From contig CAWUHX010000320.1 of NCBI GenBank assembly GCA_963922205.1, positions 248,001 through 312,000 of the forward strand: a stretch of DNA of 64,000 nucleotides. Direction: 5' to 3'. The DNA comes from Romanomermis culicivorax. Taxonomy: Eukaryota > Nematoda > Enoplea > Mermithida > Mermithidae. The position numbers and the translations under genes are program-made. The notes under the pieces are model-generated. The model had not been told where the DNA came from and made no database searches. It worked only from the letters and a program-made list of their open reading frames with translations. Shown here piece after piece: positions 21,583 to 32,100 of this stretch; position 1 is the stretch's first letter; each line of letters begins with the position of its first letter.

Positions 21583-22333
21583 AGCCGCACAAATTTTGGC
21601 CCAAAAATTATCTTTTCGCATTTATATTTTTATTAATTTCATAAAAAATAAAATCCAAAAACACTAATAAAATCACAAAAACCCAAAAAAATCAAAAAAT
21701 TATAAAATCCAAAAATATTATTTAAATTTTCGGTGCTGCTGGCCATCTAAAATTTTTCTTTTTGACAAAACCGATGCAAAGTGCAACCGCAAAAAAACAT
21801 TTTAAGTTTTTTGGCCACATTTTCTTTGCTAAATTTTTAGCACATTTTATCTTTTGTGATATTCGTACATTCCCCGGTCGTCTTTATTGTATCGTACAAT
21901 ATAATCTGGTATTTTGATTCTAATTTAGAAAAAAATGAGACGTGGGAATACGATTTGCATGCGATTAGACCCATGGCCAACGAGTTGCTACAGCATGCAG
22001 ACTGAGCAGCCGAACCCCAAATCGACCCGATTCGGCACCGACGTCATCGTCATACTCCTTAGGGCAGGAGGTTATTCCATCAACGCCAAGGTCAAAATGG
22101 GCGTCACTTGCCAGCCATTGTGGCGGAGCCCTTGGTATTCGTTGTGTCCAATGACCATCAGGAGTCCGATTAGGACAGACTGTAAAACGGGAGTCCGAGT
22201 GAGACAAACTGTGCAAACAGAAGTCAGCCGGAATAGTAGATTTTTTCTTTTTGATTAATTCTTTTAATGCCGGGGTAACCCAACCAAAAGTTTTTTTTCT
22301 ACCTCCCGTAGGTTGGTTTCGACGCGCGAGGGA
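21583..22333 (+). other. 3' untranslated region of LTR unit 2 with polypurine tract
   Basis: Collinear with 16786-17518. It ends in GCGAGGGA immediately before the LTR3 start, which is a better purine tract than in unit 1. Confidence 0.6.
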
Positions 22334-22953
22334 TGTTGGGCACCCTGTTGATGTCAATTCGCATGGGGAAATCGCCATGCAAATCGGTCAAAATGGACGA
22401 CCAGCGGTGCAGACATTTTTGCATAGAAGTTTAGCGCCAAAGAAAGACCAAAAAATGATAGTGAAATCATTGTTCACTATTATCGTTTTTTATAATATTT
22501 TTTGTATATATTGCTGGCGTCCATTAAAATATTTCCCAGCACTTCGACTTTATTTACATATTACCAACTGTGGTGTAGCCACATTCTTTTTAGTATTTCG
22601 CCGGAAATATTGTTTAATACATTTGTTTTCTATTTAGATTGTTCGTATCGACGAAGGCGGAGGGCCCGAGGCCCAGGCGCCAGCTTGCAGCCAGCAAGCT
22701 CTGGGAAACCCTTTAAGGGTTATACCCGAGTAAGTTTATCCCTGAGGGGATTCCTTGTCTCAGCTAGGAGACTGCAGAGCTCTTCGGTGAGGCCCCGCAT
22801 TTGAGGTTAAAGTATCTTTGTTGTTGTAGGTCGGGGATAATCGGACTGTTGCACTATCACTGAGGCTTAGCCAAGGGATTAGTTCTAACAGGTCAGATCA
22901 GACCCGAAGCCTCAATCTTTTCTTACGCCTCTTAAGGAAAGACCTGCACAACA
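22334..22953 (+). repeat. LTR3 (620 bp)
   Basis: TGTTGGGCACC to GCACAACA, aligned along its length with LTR1 and LTR2, with a few small indels. It closes the retroelement cluster; the sequence after it leads to the right end of the Harbinger element. Confidence 0.92.
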
Positions 22954-23389
22954 GATTACCCTTCTCTAGGATCAATTAGAAAATTCTGGTTGAAATCATG
23001 CGATTCCTCCAGCACTTCAGGTTAATACAAAATCATAAGTTTTATTCATGAAAATTAACTGCTCATCAAATGACTGTTCAAACTCAAAGATTACATACTG
23101 AAAATAGCTGGCATGGTTGAAAAACCTTGTTGACATTGACCACAATGTTTATTTTTTCCTGTTATATCCTTTCCATATTATAAAACATGCTTGAGCCTAT
23201 TCTGCCACCCTGTTACAAAAATAACGAGAGTAACACGGTGGTAACACGGTGTGGGCTAACACAGACTTAGCACGCTATTGAGAATAAGAGGTGATACTTG
23301 ACAGGGTGTTAGCTCGATCCCCATGTTAGCCAACACAGTGTTAAGTCCTAACACCGTGTTGACTTAACACGCGATTGTGAATACGGGCC
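22954..23389 (+). other. Right remnant of the Harbinger element
   Basis: About 265 bp of AT-rich sequence in which I cannot see transposase motifs, then 170 bp inversely related to the left end (TAACACGGTGGTAACACGGTG block and terminal GATTGTGAATACGGGCC). Most of the transposase coding region must be deleted or decayed beyond recognition. Confidence 0.6.
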
Positions 23390-23654
23390 ATAATTTAGTT
23401 TCAGAAGCTAAAAATTGGTGCACAAAATAGTCTTCGGTCTTTTCATGTTTTTGGCCTGACTTGGAAATTTGCTCCCGAGAGAAATAATTGCTAATAAATT
23501 GTATTGTTTTTATTTTTTCCACATACGACCTACATTACTACAGTAAGATTGTGTTGTCCTATCACATCACTAGATTAGCTTGTGCACTGAGCTATTTCTA
23601 CCTGCATTATCCTTAAAGTTCTAGTTATATCCAATCGATTATCCAATCAGGGTG

Positions 23655-23750
23655 TAACAGGCACTTGTGGCATTTGTGGCACATGTGGCGTTTGTGGTGC
23701 ATGAGGCATTAGCAGCGCATATGGCGTTTGTGGCACATCAGGCATTTATG
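23655..23750 (-). repeat. Minisatellite with 9-bp period, copy 1
   Basis: Variants of 'ggcatttgt', 'ggcacatgt' and 'ggtgcatga' alternate without interruption. On the minus strand they read as Pro-Gln/His triplets (PQTPHVPQMPQVP). A related array is at 24308-24402. It could be the remains of a low-complexity coding region or a plain minisatellite. Confidence 0.6.
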
Positions 23751-24307
23751 TCATGGATGGACATAGTCTATCTCCAGGTTGTGCAAATTAGCCAAAATCG
23801 ATCCCAACTGCTGTGATGCTGATTTGCATAGATGATGTGCATAAAAGGCCCCTACATCTTTGTTTTTGGTCATATGTTTACTTGTTTTTTATTGAAAGAA
23901 AATCGGCGGCCAGACCGGCCAATTATTATTTTATATTGATTGTTTATGTATTCAGAACTTTCGCCCAAATACAACGTCCTTTGCCTGGACATTTACGTTA
24001 TTACTCACAGTGGAGGGAATGCAGGTTATGACCCAGATTTCTGTAGTGCCACCCTGTGTGCAAGTCTACATTTACGATTCAATTCTAGGCCTGACTTCTC
24101 GTTATTACCAGTTGATTGGAAGTTTTCTGAGCTCAGAGAGTTATCAGAACAGTTCTTTAGAACGAAAGCAGTTGATCATTTGTTGAAATTGGGATTGACT
24201 GAATTGTTGCGCACTATTTCTACCTAAGGTTTTGGCCTGATTAGGTGATTTAGTGAGTAGCTGATTAGGTCCTTTCATTCTCTTTATTAATTTACACAAT
24301 TCCCATT

Positions 24308-24402
24308 TCAACATTTGTGGTGTTTACGGCATTTGCGGCGCATGAGGTGCCTGTGGTGCATGTAGCATTTGTGGTGCATGTTGTGTCTGCGGCACATGTG
24401 GC
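24308..24402 (-). repeat. Minisatellite with 9-bp period, copy 2
   Basis: The same kind of array as 23655-23750. On the minus strand one frame reads PQTQHAPQMLHAPQAPHAPQ before meeting a stop. The two arrays are about 560 bp apart, with unrelated sequence between them. Confidence 0.55.
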
Positions 24403-25081
24403 AATTATAGACAAAGCAATAATAATATGAAATACCTTTTGTTAAAGAAAATAAAACAATTTGAGAAGATTTATAAAATTAGGAAAACAATAAAACAGAA
24501 TATCTAAACTGAAATGAAAACAAAAAAATAAAATGAAAATGTCATTGAACGTCATGTTAATTGCACTTAAAGTTCCGTTCTGTTCTATCCGATGCAGTTC
24601 TATATTCTATACAGCTAGTTTGGATAGAACGAATTTGGATAGAGCTAAAACGAATAAGCATGATATTGTTCCTTTTTGATTTTGGTCCCCTATTGTCATG
24701 AAACTAAAGCTTTTACTTCATGAACTATGCATGTCAAATTGAACCTACTTTCTCATTGTGGCTGCATCTACCATTTCGAAGTAAGTGGTTTACATAACGC
24801 AATCACTGTTTTCTCTCTCATTTTCCTGGCATCGTATCGTTTTGCACAACCGGCACATTTCACGTTAGATGTTTGCTAGCCTTCAATCCTTCCTATCAGA
24901 GAGCATTTGAATTTTTCCTGCGTCTGACTGTTGTTTCCGACTATATACGTTATTTCAGTTCCAGCTGAATCCAACAAAATTAGAAATCATCAATTCGTAA
25001 ACAATTGGGTATTAACACGGCGGGAACCAAAAAAGTAGATTCAATTTGATAAAAACAATTTTCCTGGATTAGAAAGCACTA

Positions 25082-25308
25082 CACTGTAGAAAAACGTTAA
25101 ACTTTTTCATGACAATGCCAACGCCAAAATCATAAAAAGATTACGCTGCTTATCCATTTTTGAGTCGGATAAAACTGTGCTTGACAGCTGAGTGTTACTC
25201 GAGAAATTTTGACCATTTCACGGGTATATGAAAGTAAATTTTGAACTGTTCTATTTACCGCTCATGAACAAAAAATTTTCTCCATTTATCACGTAACCAG
25301 TTCTTACG
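25082..25308 (+). repeat. Interspersed repeat R1, copy 2
   Basis: It matches 38009-38250 throughout (CACTGTAGAA, TTTTTCATGACAAT, TTATCCATTTTTGA) and 1620-2077 in its flanks. It lacks the insert seen in copy 1. Confidence 0.6.
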
Positions 25309-26126
25309 TGCTGAACTTACTTTGTTGGTTTCTCGTTTTAAAACGAATGGTGTGTGTTTGGACCACTCCATCATGTGGAAAGGTTGCTCCTGAGACCTAT
25401 AGTAGGTCTGTTTTTCCAAATAGGTGTACTTTTTTCAAAGGGATGAAAGATTCTCATGCAAATAAGAAACAATTTGCCTACATTAATTTCTTTTTCTCAG
25501 ATTATATTTGGCAGCTACTCTGTCCAAATGAGTCTCAAAACGCAAAAAGTCAGGAAATCTAGTGACCAGCAATGATCGTGCATCGTAGACCAATATTTTC
25601 TTTTTTTAAGGTTGTCGTGCATGTCTGACGAAAAATCGGCTGCGTACGCAGGTTATTTGTTTCTTTGCATGCGCATATTTTTTCTTCCAGAGGCTCATTT
25701 GAAGAAAAGGCGATTAGGTCTAACTTGAAAATATGAAATGTTGCCAGTGCATGATCAATTATGCTCACGGATTTCTTTCAGTATTTTTTATTCGGAGATC
25801 GAAAGTGTTCCACCACCAATTGGATTTTGAATTTCACTAGTCCAAAACATACATGCACGGCAAAAACTTTTTCAGGGGGACGATCCTCGAGTTTTTCATC
25901 GAAGGGGGTGAAGGGTTGAGCGAGGAAAAAAAATATCCTAAGTTCTACAAGCATGCTTATCACACATGATATGCAAAAAATGATCAAAAAAGTTCAGGGT
26001 TAGATGTTTGAGTATTTTTTCGGGTCAGGCAGGGGTGTCCAGAAGGGTTTGAAGATATCCTCAACCCCTATGCACATGGATGGTCCCAGAATGTCTCTAC
26101 TGCTGACCACATTACTGGAACAACGG

Positions 26127-26132
26127 TTTATT
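26127..26132 (-). promoter_or_regulatory. Polyadenylation signal AATAAA for the toxin-like gene
   Basis: On the minus strand AATAAA lies 36 nt after the TAG stop (26168-26170) of the long gene. The spacing fits a eukaryotic 3' UTR, which argues that the gene is a resident nuclear gene and not bacterial contamination. Confidence 0.5.
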
Positions 26133-26167
26133 TCGATATATTATTCACAAAAAATCCATATTACAAT

Positions 26168-29100
26168 CTAAATCATATTCAATCTTCGAACAATATCTTT
26201 GAAATCTTCAAATTCTACGATATCATTCTTTTTTTCGATCAATAATACGCCGACATTAAGCATTGCACGATCTTTGAATTCTAAGCTGAGGGTATCAAAC
26301 ACGCGCAAATTATCTTCAGATTTATAATAATTTACCAGACATATTGTTAGTAATTTATCGGGGTTATTCTTAATATCAGGATCCATTATGTTTGTTAGTA
26401 TCAAATGTGAATCATTTGATTTGAGGACTGACAAAAAGTCACTTGCTAATTTTGATATTTTGATAGACGTAAACTCAATGATGTCAGTAGGTTGCAATAT
26501 GATCAATTTTATCTCCTCGGTGAACGATAAGGGGATTGGTTTTAAAGTCACATTGTTTGATTCAATCTTAAAAAAGAATGGAACATCAAGGAAAACCGTC
26601 AGGTGTTTGTGAAGACGTTCTTGATCTATGTTATGTACAGTAACATTTCCCACTAAATTCTTCTTGAACTTCTGATCTATCATCCATATTTCCATGAATA
26701 AGTTGCTTGTATAAACTAATTTCACAGTGACCTTGAGAATACATCCTTCAGTTCTCATCGCATGGTATACACCAGAGAAATCTATAACATCTCTATAGTC
26801 AGAAGTCTTGTTTTTCTCAAGGAAAATAGTTGTGATTATTGGACTACACGAAGATACATGCTCATAAAAATTCGTCCAACATTTTGTCATGATATTAAAG
26901 ATATTTTCCGTATTTCTAGCACTGACCAACACAGAGTCAACGAATTTCAAATCGTTGCTGAGTACATTTGCATTCAACATATCATGTTGAGGATTTTTAG
27001 CGTTTGCAATCAGCCGGCTATGCGCCGTGATAATTTTAGTTTGATTAACTTCATCTTCGACTATCAGAACTGCGTTGAGATGATGCAGCTCCAAAAGATC
27101 TTGCATAGTGTCATATGGATTTTCGATCACTGGTACTTTCATAAAGCCTACAATGCCCGTGTTCTCGATTCTAATATTGAAATCCTCAAACAAAAAGTGA
27201 GTTCGGTCGAGATTGAAATCAACAACCAAGAGGACGATTCCATTTTCGAATTGAATTTCCAGTTGTGTTTGATCATCATCATCGTCGACAATTCTCTGCA
27301 TTTTCGAAACAGCACGAAGGGGTAAATTAGTTTTGATGATACTTTCTGCATTTTGACCATTCGTGCAAAAATTCTGAATTTTGATTGTACCTGGCCTGCT
27401 GTTTTTGTTCAATGCATAGAAAAATGTACCACTGCACGCACCATTCCAAACATTAGTACTGTGGTGTAGTTCAATAGCTAAATTATAGTCACACGAACCA
27501 TTTGGTGGTTCGCTTATGTTAATAAAATCCGGTAGCTGCATAGTACCACCTCGCAGATCCAGGAAGGTTGTATTACAATTTGTAATCATTGTATCCTGTA
27601 CGTCTGATCTGCCAATGAAGCCTTCAACACTGTTAATATCTAGTCTGTAGTTGCTTCCAGGCACTGCTAGAAAATGTGCTGTCTTGTAACCGTTGTAGAA
27701 CTTGACTGATAATTCCGATTTGACGTACTGTGAGAAATCCAATGTGTCTAAGCCATCGCCACCATCTATAAATCCCATTGCGATTTCCTCACCATGCAGA
27801 ATAAAAGTATCTGGCCTATTTCCACCAATAAAATATTTGTTTCCATTAGTAAAACTAATGACATTCGACCGCTCCAGAAAACCGACTATCCTGTCATTAC
27901 CTGAGGCCGCCTTTAGGAAAGCTTTGTTGCCATCTGGCATGTTTATGTCGAATATTGCTTCAAAATTAGCGCATTCCAGAGTCATTTGATAGTTGCCAAT
28001 TAAGAATTCATTCTGGGACCTCCATAACTCCCCACTGTGACCTGATTTGAGGTTTCGAGGATTTTTTATCGGTCTTGCACATACGACTGTGACATTGTTA
28101 GATGTATTCGGCCAGTTCCTACTGTAAAATTTGCTCCACTGAGTGAAATCGGCAAAATTGTCTTCAACCTCTTTGACACCATTCATGCACATATTCGAGG
28201 ATTGCTGCGGTGTGCATCGAACTAATGATGGAGAGCCGTAAATCTGAAACTGTGACATATTCCTCAATATTGCTGTTGAACGTTTCACTACTTCATTGTT
28301 GAGTTGCTTGGCTTTAAACAAATCAAGAATGTTTTTGTCAAGGTTCGCATGTATAAAAGGAAGTAGACTTTTTTCTAGTTCCTCATGTGCAGGTGGTATA
28401 TTTATTTTGATTTCAGTTCGATCGTTTCTGTCTTCAACTATCAGAGCTGCATTAAGATGACAGAGTTCTGAATTACCTTTGATCATACAAGATGGATCTT
28501 CAATCAGCGACACATTTCTAAGATTTAAAATTTCTGCCATCTTGACTTTAACATGGAAATCCTCGAACAGAAAGTGAGTTCGCTCAAAGTTGAAATCGAT
28601 AATAAACAGCTTGATACCATTTTCGAATTGAATTTCCACTCGTATGTGACCATCATCATCGACAATTCTTTGCATTTTCAAAACACCGCGTAGAGGTAAA
28701 TTAGTTTCCAGGATGATTTCTGCGCTTTGATTACTCGTACAAGAATTCTGAAGTTTTACTATACCCGGTTTGCTGTATTTGTTCAGTGCATAGACAAACG
28801 TGCCACTACATGCCTGATTCCAAACATTCGTACTGTGGTATAATTCAACAGCTAAGTTATATCTGCATAGTCGGTTGTTTGATGCGATTATGTTTATTGA
28901 GTCTGGTAGCTGCTCAGTACCACCCAGCAGATCTAGGAATGTTGTATTACAATTTGTTATCATTATATCCTGTGCATCTGCTCTGCCAATGAACCTTTCA
29001 ACTCTGTCAATATCTAGTCTTTTGTTGCTTCCCGGCACGACAAGGAAATGTGCCGTCTTGACACCGTTGTAGAACTTGATTGATAATTTCGATTTGGCAT

Positions 29101-32100
29101 ACTGTGAAAAATCCAGTGTGTCTATGCCATCACTTCCATCTATAAATCCCGTTGCGATTTCCTCGTCATGTAAAATAAATGTATCCGGTTTGTTTCCGCC
29201 AATAAAATATTTATTCCCGCCACTGAAACTTATAACATTTGACCGTTCCAGGAAACCGACTATACTATCATTGCCAGATGCGGCTTTTAGGAAAGCTTTG
29301 CTGGCATTTGACACGTTCTTGTCGAATATTACTTCAAAATTGTTGCATTCCAGAGCCATTCGGTGTTTGCCAATAAAAAATTTTCCCTTCGAAAGCCATA
29401 GCTCCCCATCGTGACCTAATCTGAAGTTCCCACTGTTTTCTATCGGCCTTTCATTGGCACATACGATTCTGACATTGTTGGATGTATCTGACCAAGTCAT
29501 ACTGTAAAATTTACTCCACTGTGTGAAATTGGCAAAATTGTCTGCAACTTCTTTGACACCACTCGTGCAAATATTCAGGGATTGTTGTGGTTTGCACCAC
29601 TCCAGTGACGGACTGCCATAAATTTGGAACTGTGACATATTTTTCACTACTGCCATTGAACTTTTCGTTATTTCATCGTTGGGCTGTGTAGCTTCGATCA
29701 AATCAAAAATGTATTTGTCAGGACTCGCATGTACAGAAGCAAGTAGGCCCTCTTCGAATTTCTCATATGCCGTTAGCTTTATCAGCGAATTGATTCTATC
29801 GACAGTTTTCACTGCTTGATTTACATCAGCGCTAATGAATATGACTGCATTAATAGCTGAACCAATGGGGCCGAAAAATGCAGAAAGCGACGAACCTAGC
29901 AGATCTAATGCTTGTAAGGTTCCAACGACTACAGAACCAACATCAATTGTGAGCACAACACTGTCACTAACAACGCCAACCAATGCATCTCTATTACCAT
30001 TATTGTGAGTTTGAATTTGTTTGTATAGGTCGTAGGCCACGAAGGTACTCGACACCCTTGCCAAAAATGGTGATGCTAACCTGAGACATGAGCCCAAAAA
30101 TTTGCTACCCTCTGCAGCCAAATTGGCGCCCTTCAACGCAGTGTAATTTGCAGCGTAACCAGGTCCCACGCTACCTGTTAGAAAACCTAAGTTGATTGCA
30201 ACTTCTTTGTAATTTCCATCAATCATTGCTCCAACGATATTTTTTGCTTTTTTGTCATGCATCAATTTATCGGAAAAACTTTCTACCTCTCTCATATGTC
30301 GTTGGATCATTTCCCTGTAGATCGTAATTTTTTGGAAGATTTCTCCTTGGAGCATAATTTCTTTAGTCATTTCGTACTGAGCAGATTTTTCTTCAGTTCT
30401 GTTTTCTTGATGACGAGTGCTCCTGCAAAAGTCGTTGCTTTGAGCCAGTGATGAACGGTTCATGCACATGTCATAGTAGAGTTCACCGACCCCATTAGTG
30501 TACTCTTCTTGGGTACCTCGAAATGTGTGCACATTATTATGATTAACAGATATAACTTTCATGATAACCAGTTGTCTTTTGGGCATCGTATGGTCTTTAA
30601 TGTAAACGGATCGCAAATCGTTCATCAATTCATTATGAGTTACATCGACACCACATTTCATGAGCACAACTGGAAGATTAGCCATTGAGCGAATGCCCAC
30701 AATTGTCGGGTCAGACTTTGGGTATGGAAGGAATGTCCTAAGTTTATTTTTCGCCAAGCAAAAACTTTTCATCAACGTTTCGAATTCGAAGCTAGTTTCG
30801 GACCCAAGGCCAGCATCGATCGATTTCAGGTCAATTAGAGCTAAAAAATCTCGCCTAATCGAGGAAAGATAGAGATCTTCGTTCACTAGCTGTTGATCGA
30901 TTTTCCGAAATACACCCTGAGCATGGAAACTACTCGACGTTGTATAAGTATAATTTGCATTTATCGATTTTAATGGCAAACGCGATAATTCACTCATGGT
31001 ATACCCCTGCATAGAATTCATGCTCCTGCAGTCTAGATAGACATTTAAAACTTTTCCAATTAGTCCTACTGCTCTATAATCTGGCATCGTCGAACCCCTT
31101 CCAGAAGATATATCATCAAGAACGTGAATGGCGACACCATCAGTGCTTCCTGTTCGTCTGATAATAAAGCTAACCGAATCCTCATTTGGCTGCTTATGGC
31201 AAAAAGCAAAAGTCTCAACGGGTATGGTACCGCTATAAGCCATTAACTGCCCAAGGATATATTTAGGAAAAAAATTTTCTCCCATTCGATTTCGTCCGGC
31301 GAAAAAAAATTCACTGTCCAAATCCATCCTTCTAATCACAGGTCCTATATCTTTTCTGACTCTAACAGCTTGATTTCCACTATCAAGAACATTCAAAAGT
31401 TGGTCCACCAGAGACCTTCTGGTCGCAATTGGCGTCTCAAAACATTTTCGTTTAATGTATCCGTTTTCAAACAAGAACTGAATGTTTTCTTTATAAGTTA
31501 CCTGTTGTGCATCGAAATCACTGGGTAAGCTTTCGTCTTGGTCATAATCCACATCATCCTCGAACCGGCTGGCGACTATGACCATTGGCGGCTCACTACT
31601 AACCCAACCTTGCCCTGCATTCTTTTGCAAAAATAATTTGCGATAGCCGTTATCAAATAAATCCAAATAGGGTCTGATTCTCAGGTCTTCATTTATCTTA
31701 TAGTTAAATTCCAAAGCACCTTGTATAAAGCTCAAAAAATTCGCAGGAGTACTTTGTAGCCTATTTGCTGATACTACCTCGTGAAACACATTTTCAATCT
31801 GACCTATGAGTTGTTTGAATTCTAGGGATGATGGTGGTACTTTCAACATCAGGTAAGTGTCTGACATTGGCTGAATTATATTTATTATTGGCAAGGATTC
31901 AGCTTCAACGACCAAAGGACTTGCTCGATGAGCCACAAAACTTTGTGCACCCTCATCGGTCAGGATACTATAAACAGCGCCAGTTTTGGGCCGTTTGATT
32001 GCTATGTGCTGGACTTTTTCGACAGCAACCATGAATTTATCCTTTTCGAAACTCGCATGAACCTTCTTGACGAGCTTCCGGACCATTTTTCTGTCATTTG

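Larger units (their letters stand above)
3199..23389 (+). mobile_element. PIF/Harbinger-type DNA transposon relic, split by an LTR retroelement
   Basis: The two outer ends are inverted copies, GGCCCRTATTCACAATC, followed on both sides by a longer inverted region full of 'gtgttaacac' and 'ggtaacacggtg' blocks (3199-3400 and 23220-23389). The left interior encodes the beginning of a Harbinger-type transposase (3417-3571). A complete set of LTR retroelement sequences (3572-22953) is lodged inside, and only about 435 bp of unrecognised sequence remain before the right end. The flanking trinucleotide is TCA on the left and TAA on the right, so a TWA-type target duplication is possible but not intact. 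Confidence 0.7.
23390..26126. other. Intergenic region, no supported gene
   Basis: It contains two related minisatellites (23655-23750 and 24308-24402) and a copy of repeat R1 (25082-25308), listed separately. Plus-strand open frames at 23813-24227 show no domain I know. Around 25850-26070 short Asp/Gly-poor, 'catacatgcac'-type repeat ends occur that resemble those at 51205 and 51600. Confidence 0.5.

Noticed and set aside
23813-24227. Two plus-strand frames of 72 and 95 codons
   Set aside because: No domain, no splice context and flanked by minisatellites; coding potential could not be supported.
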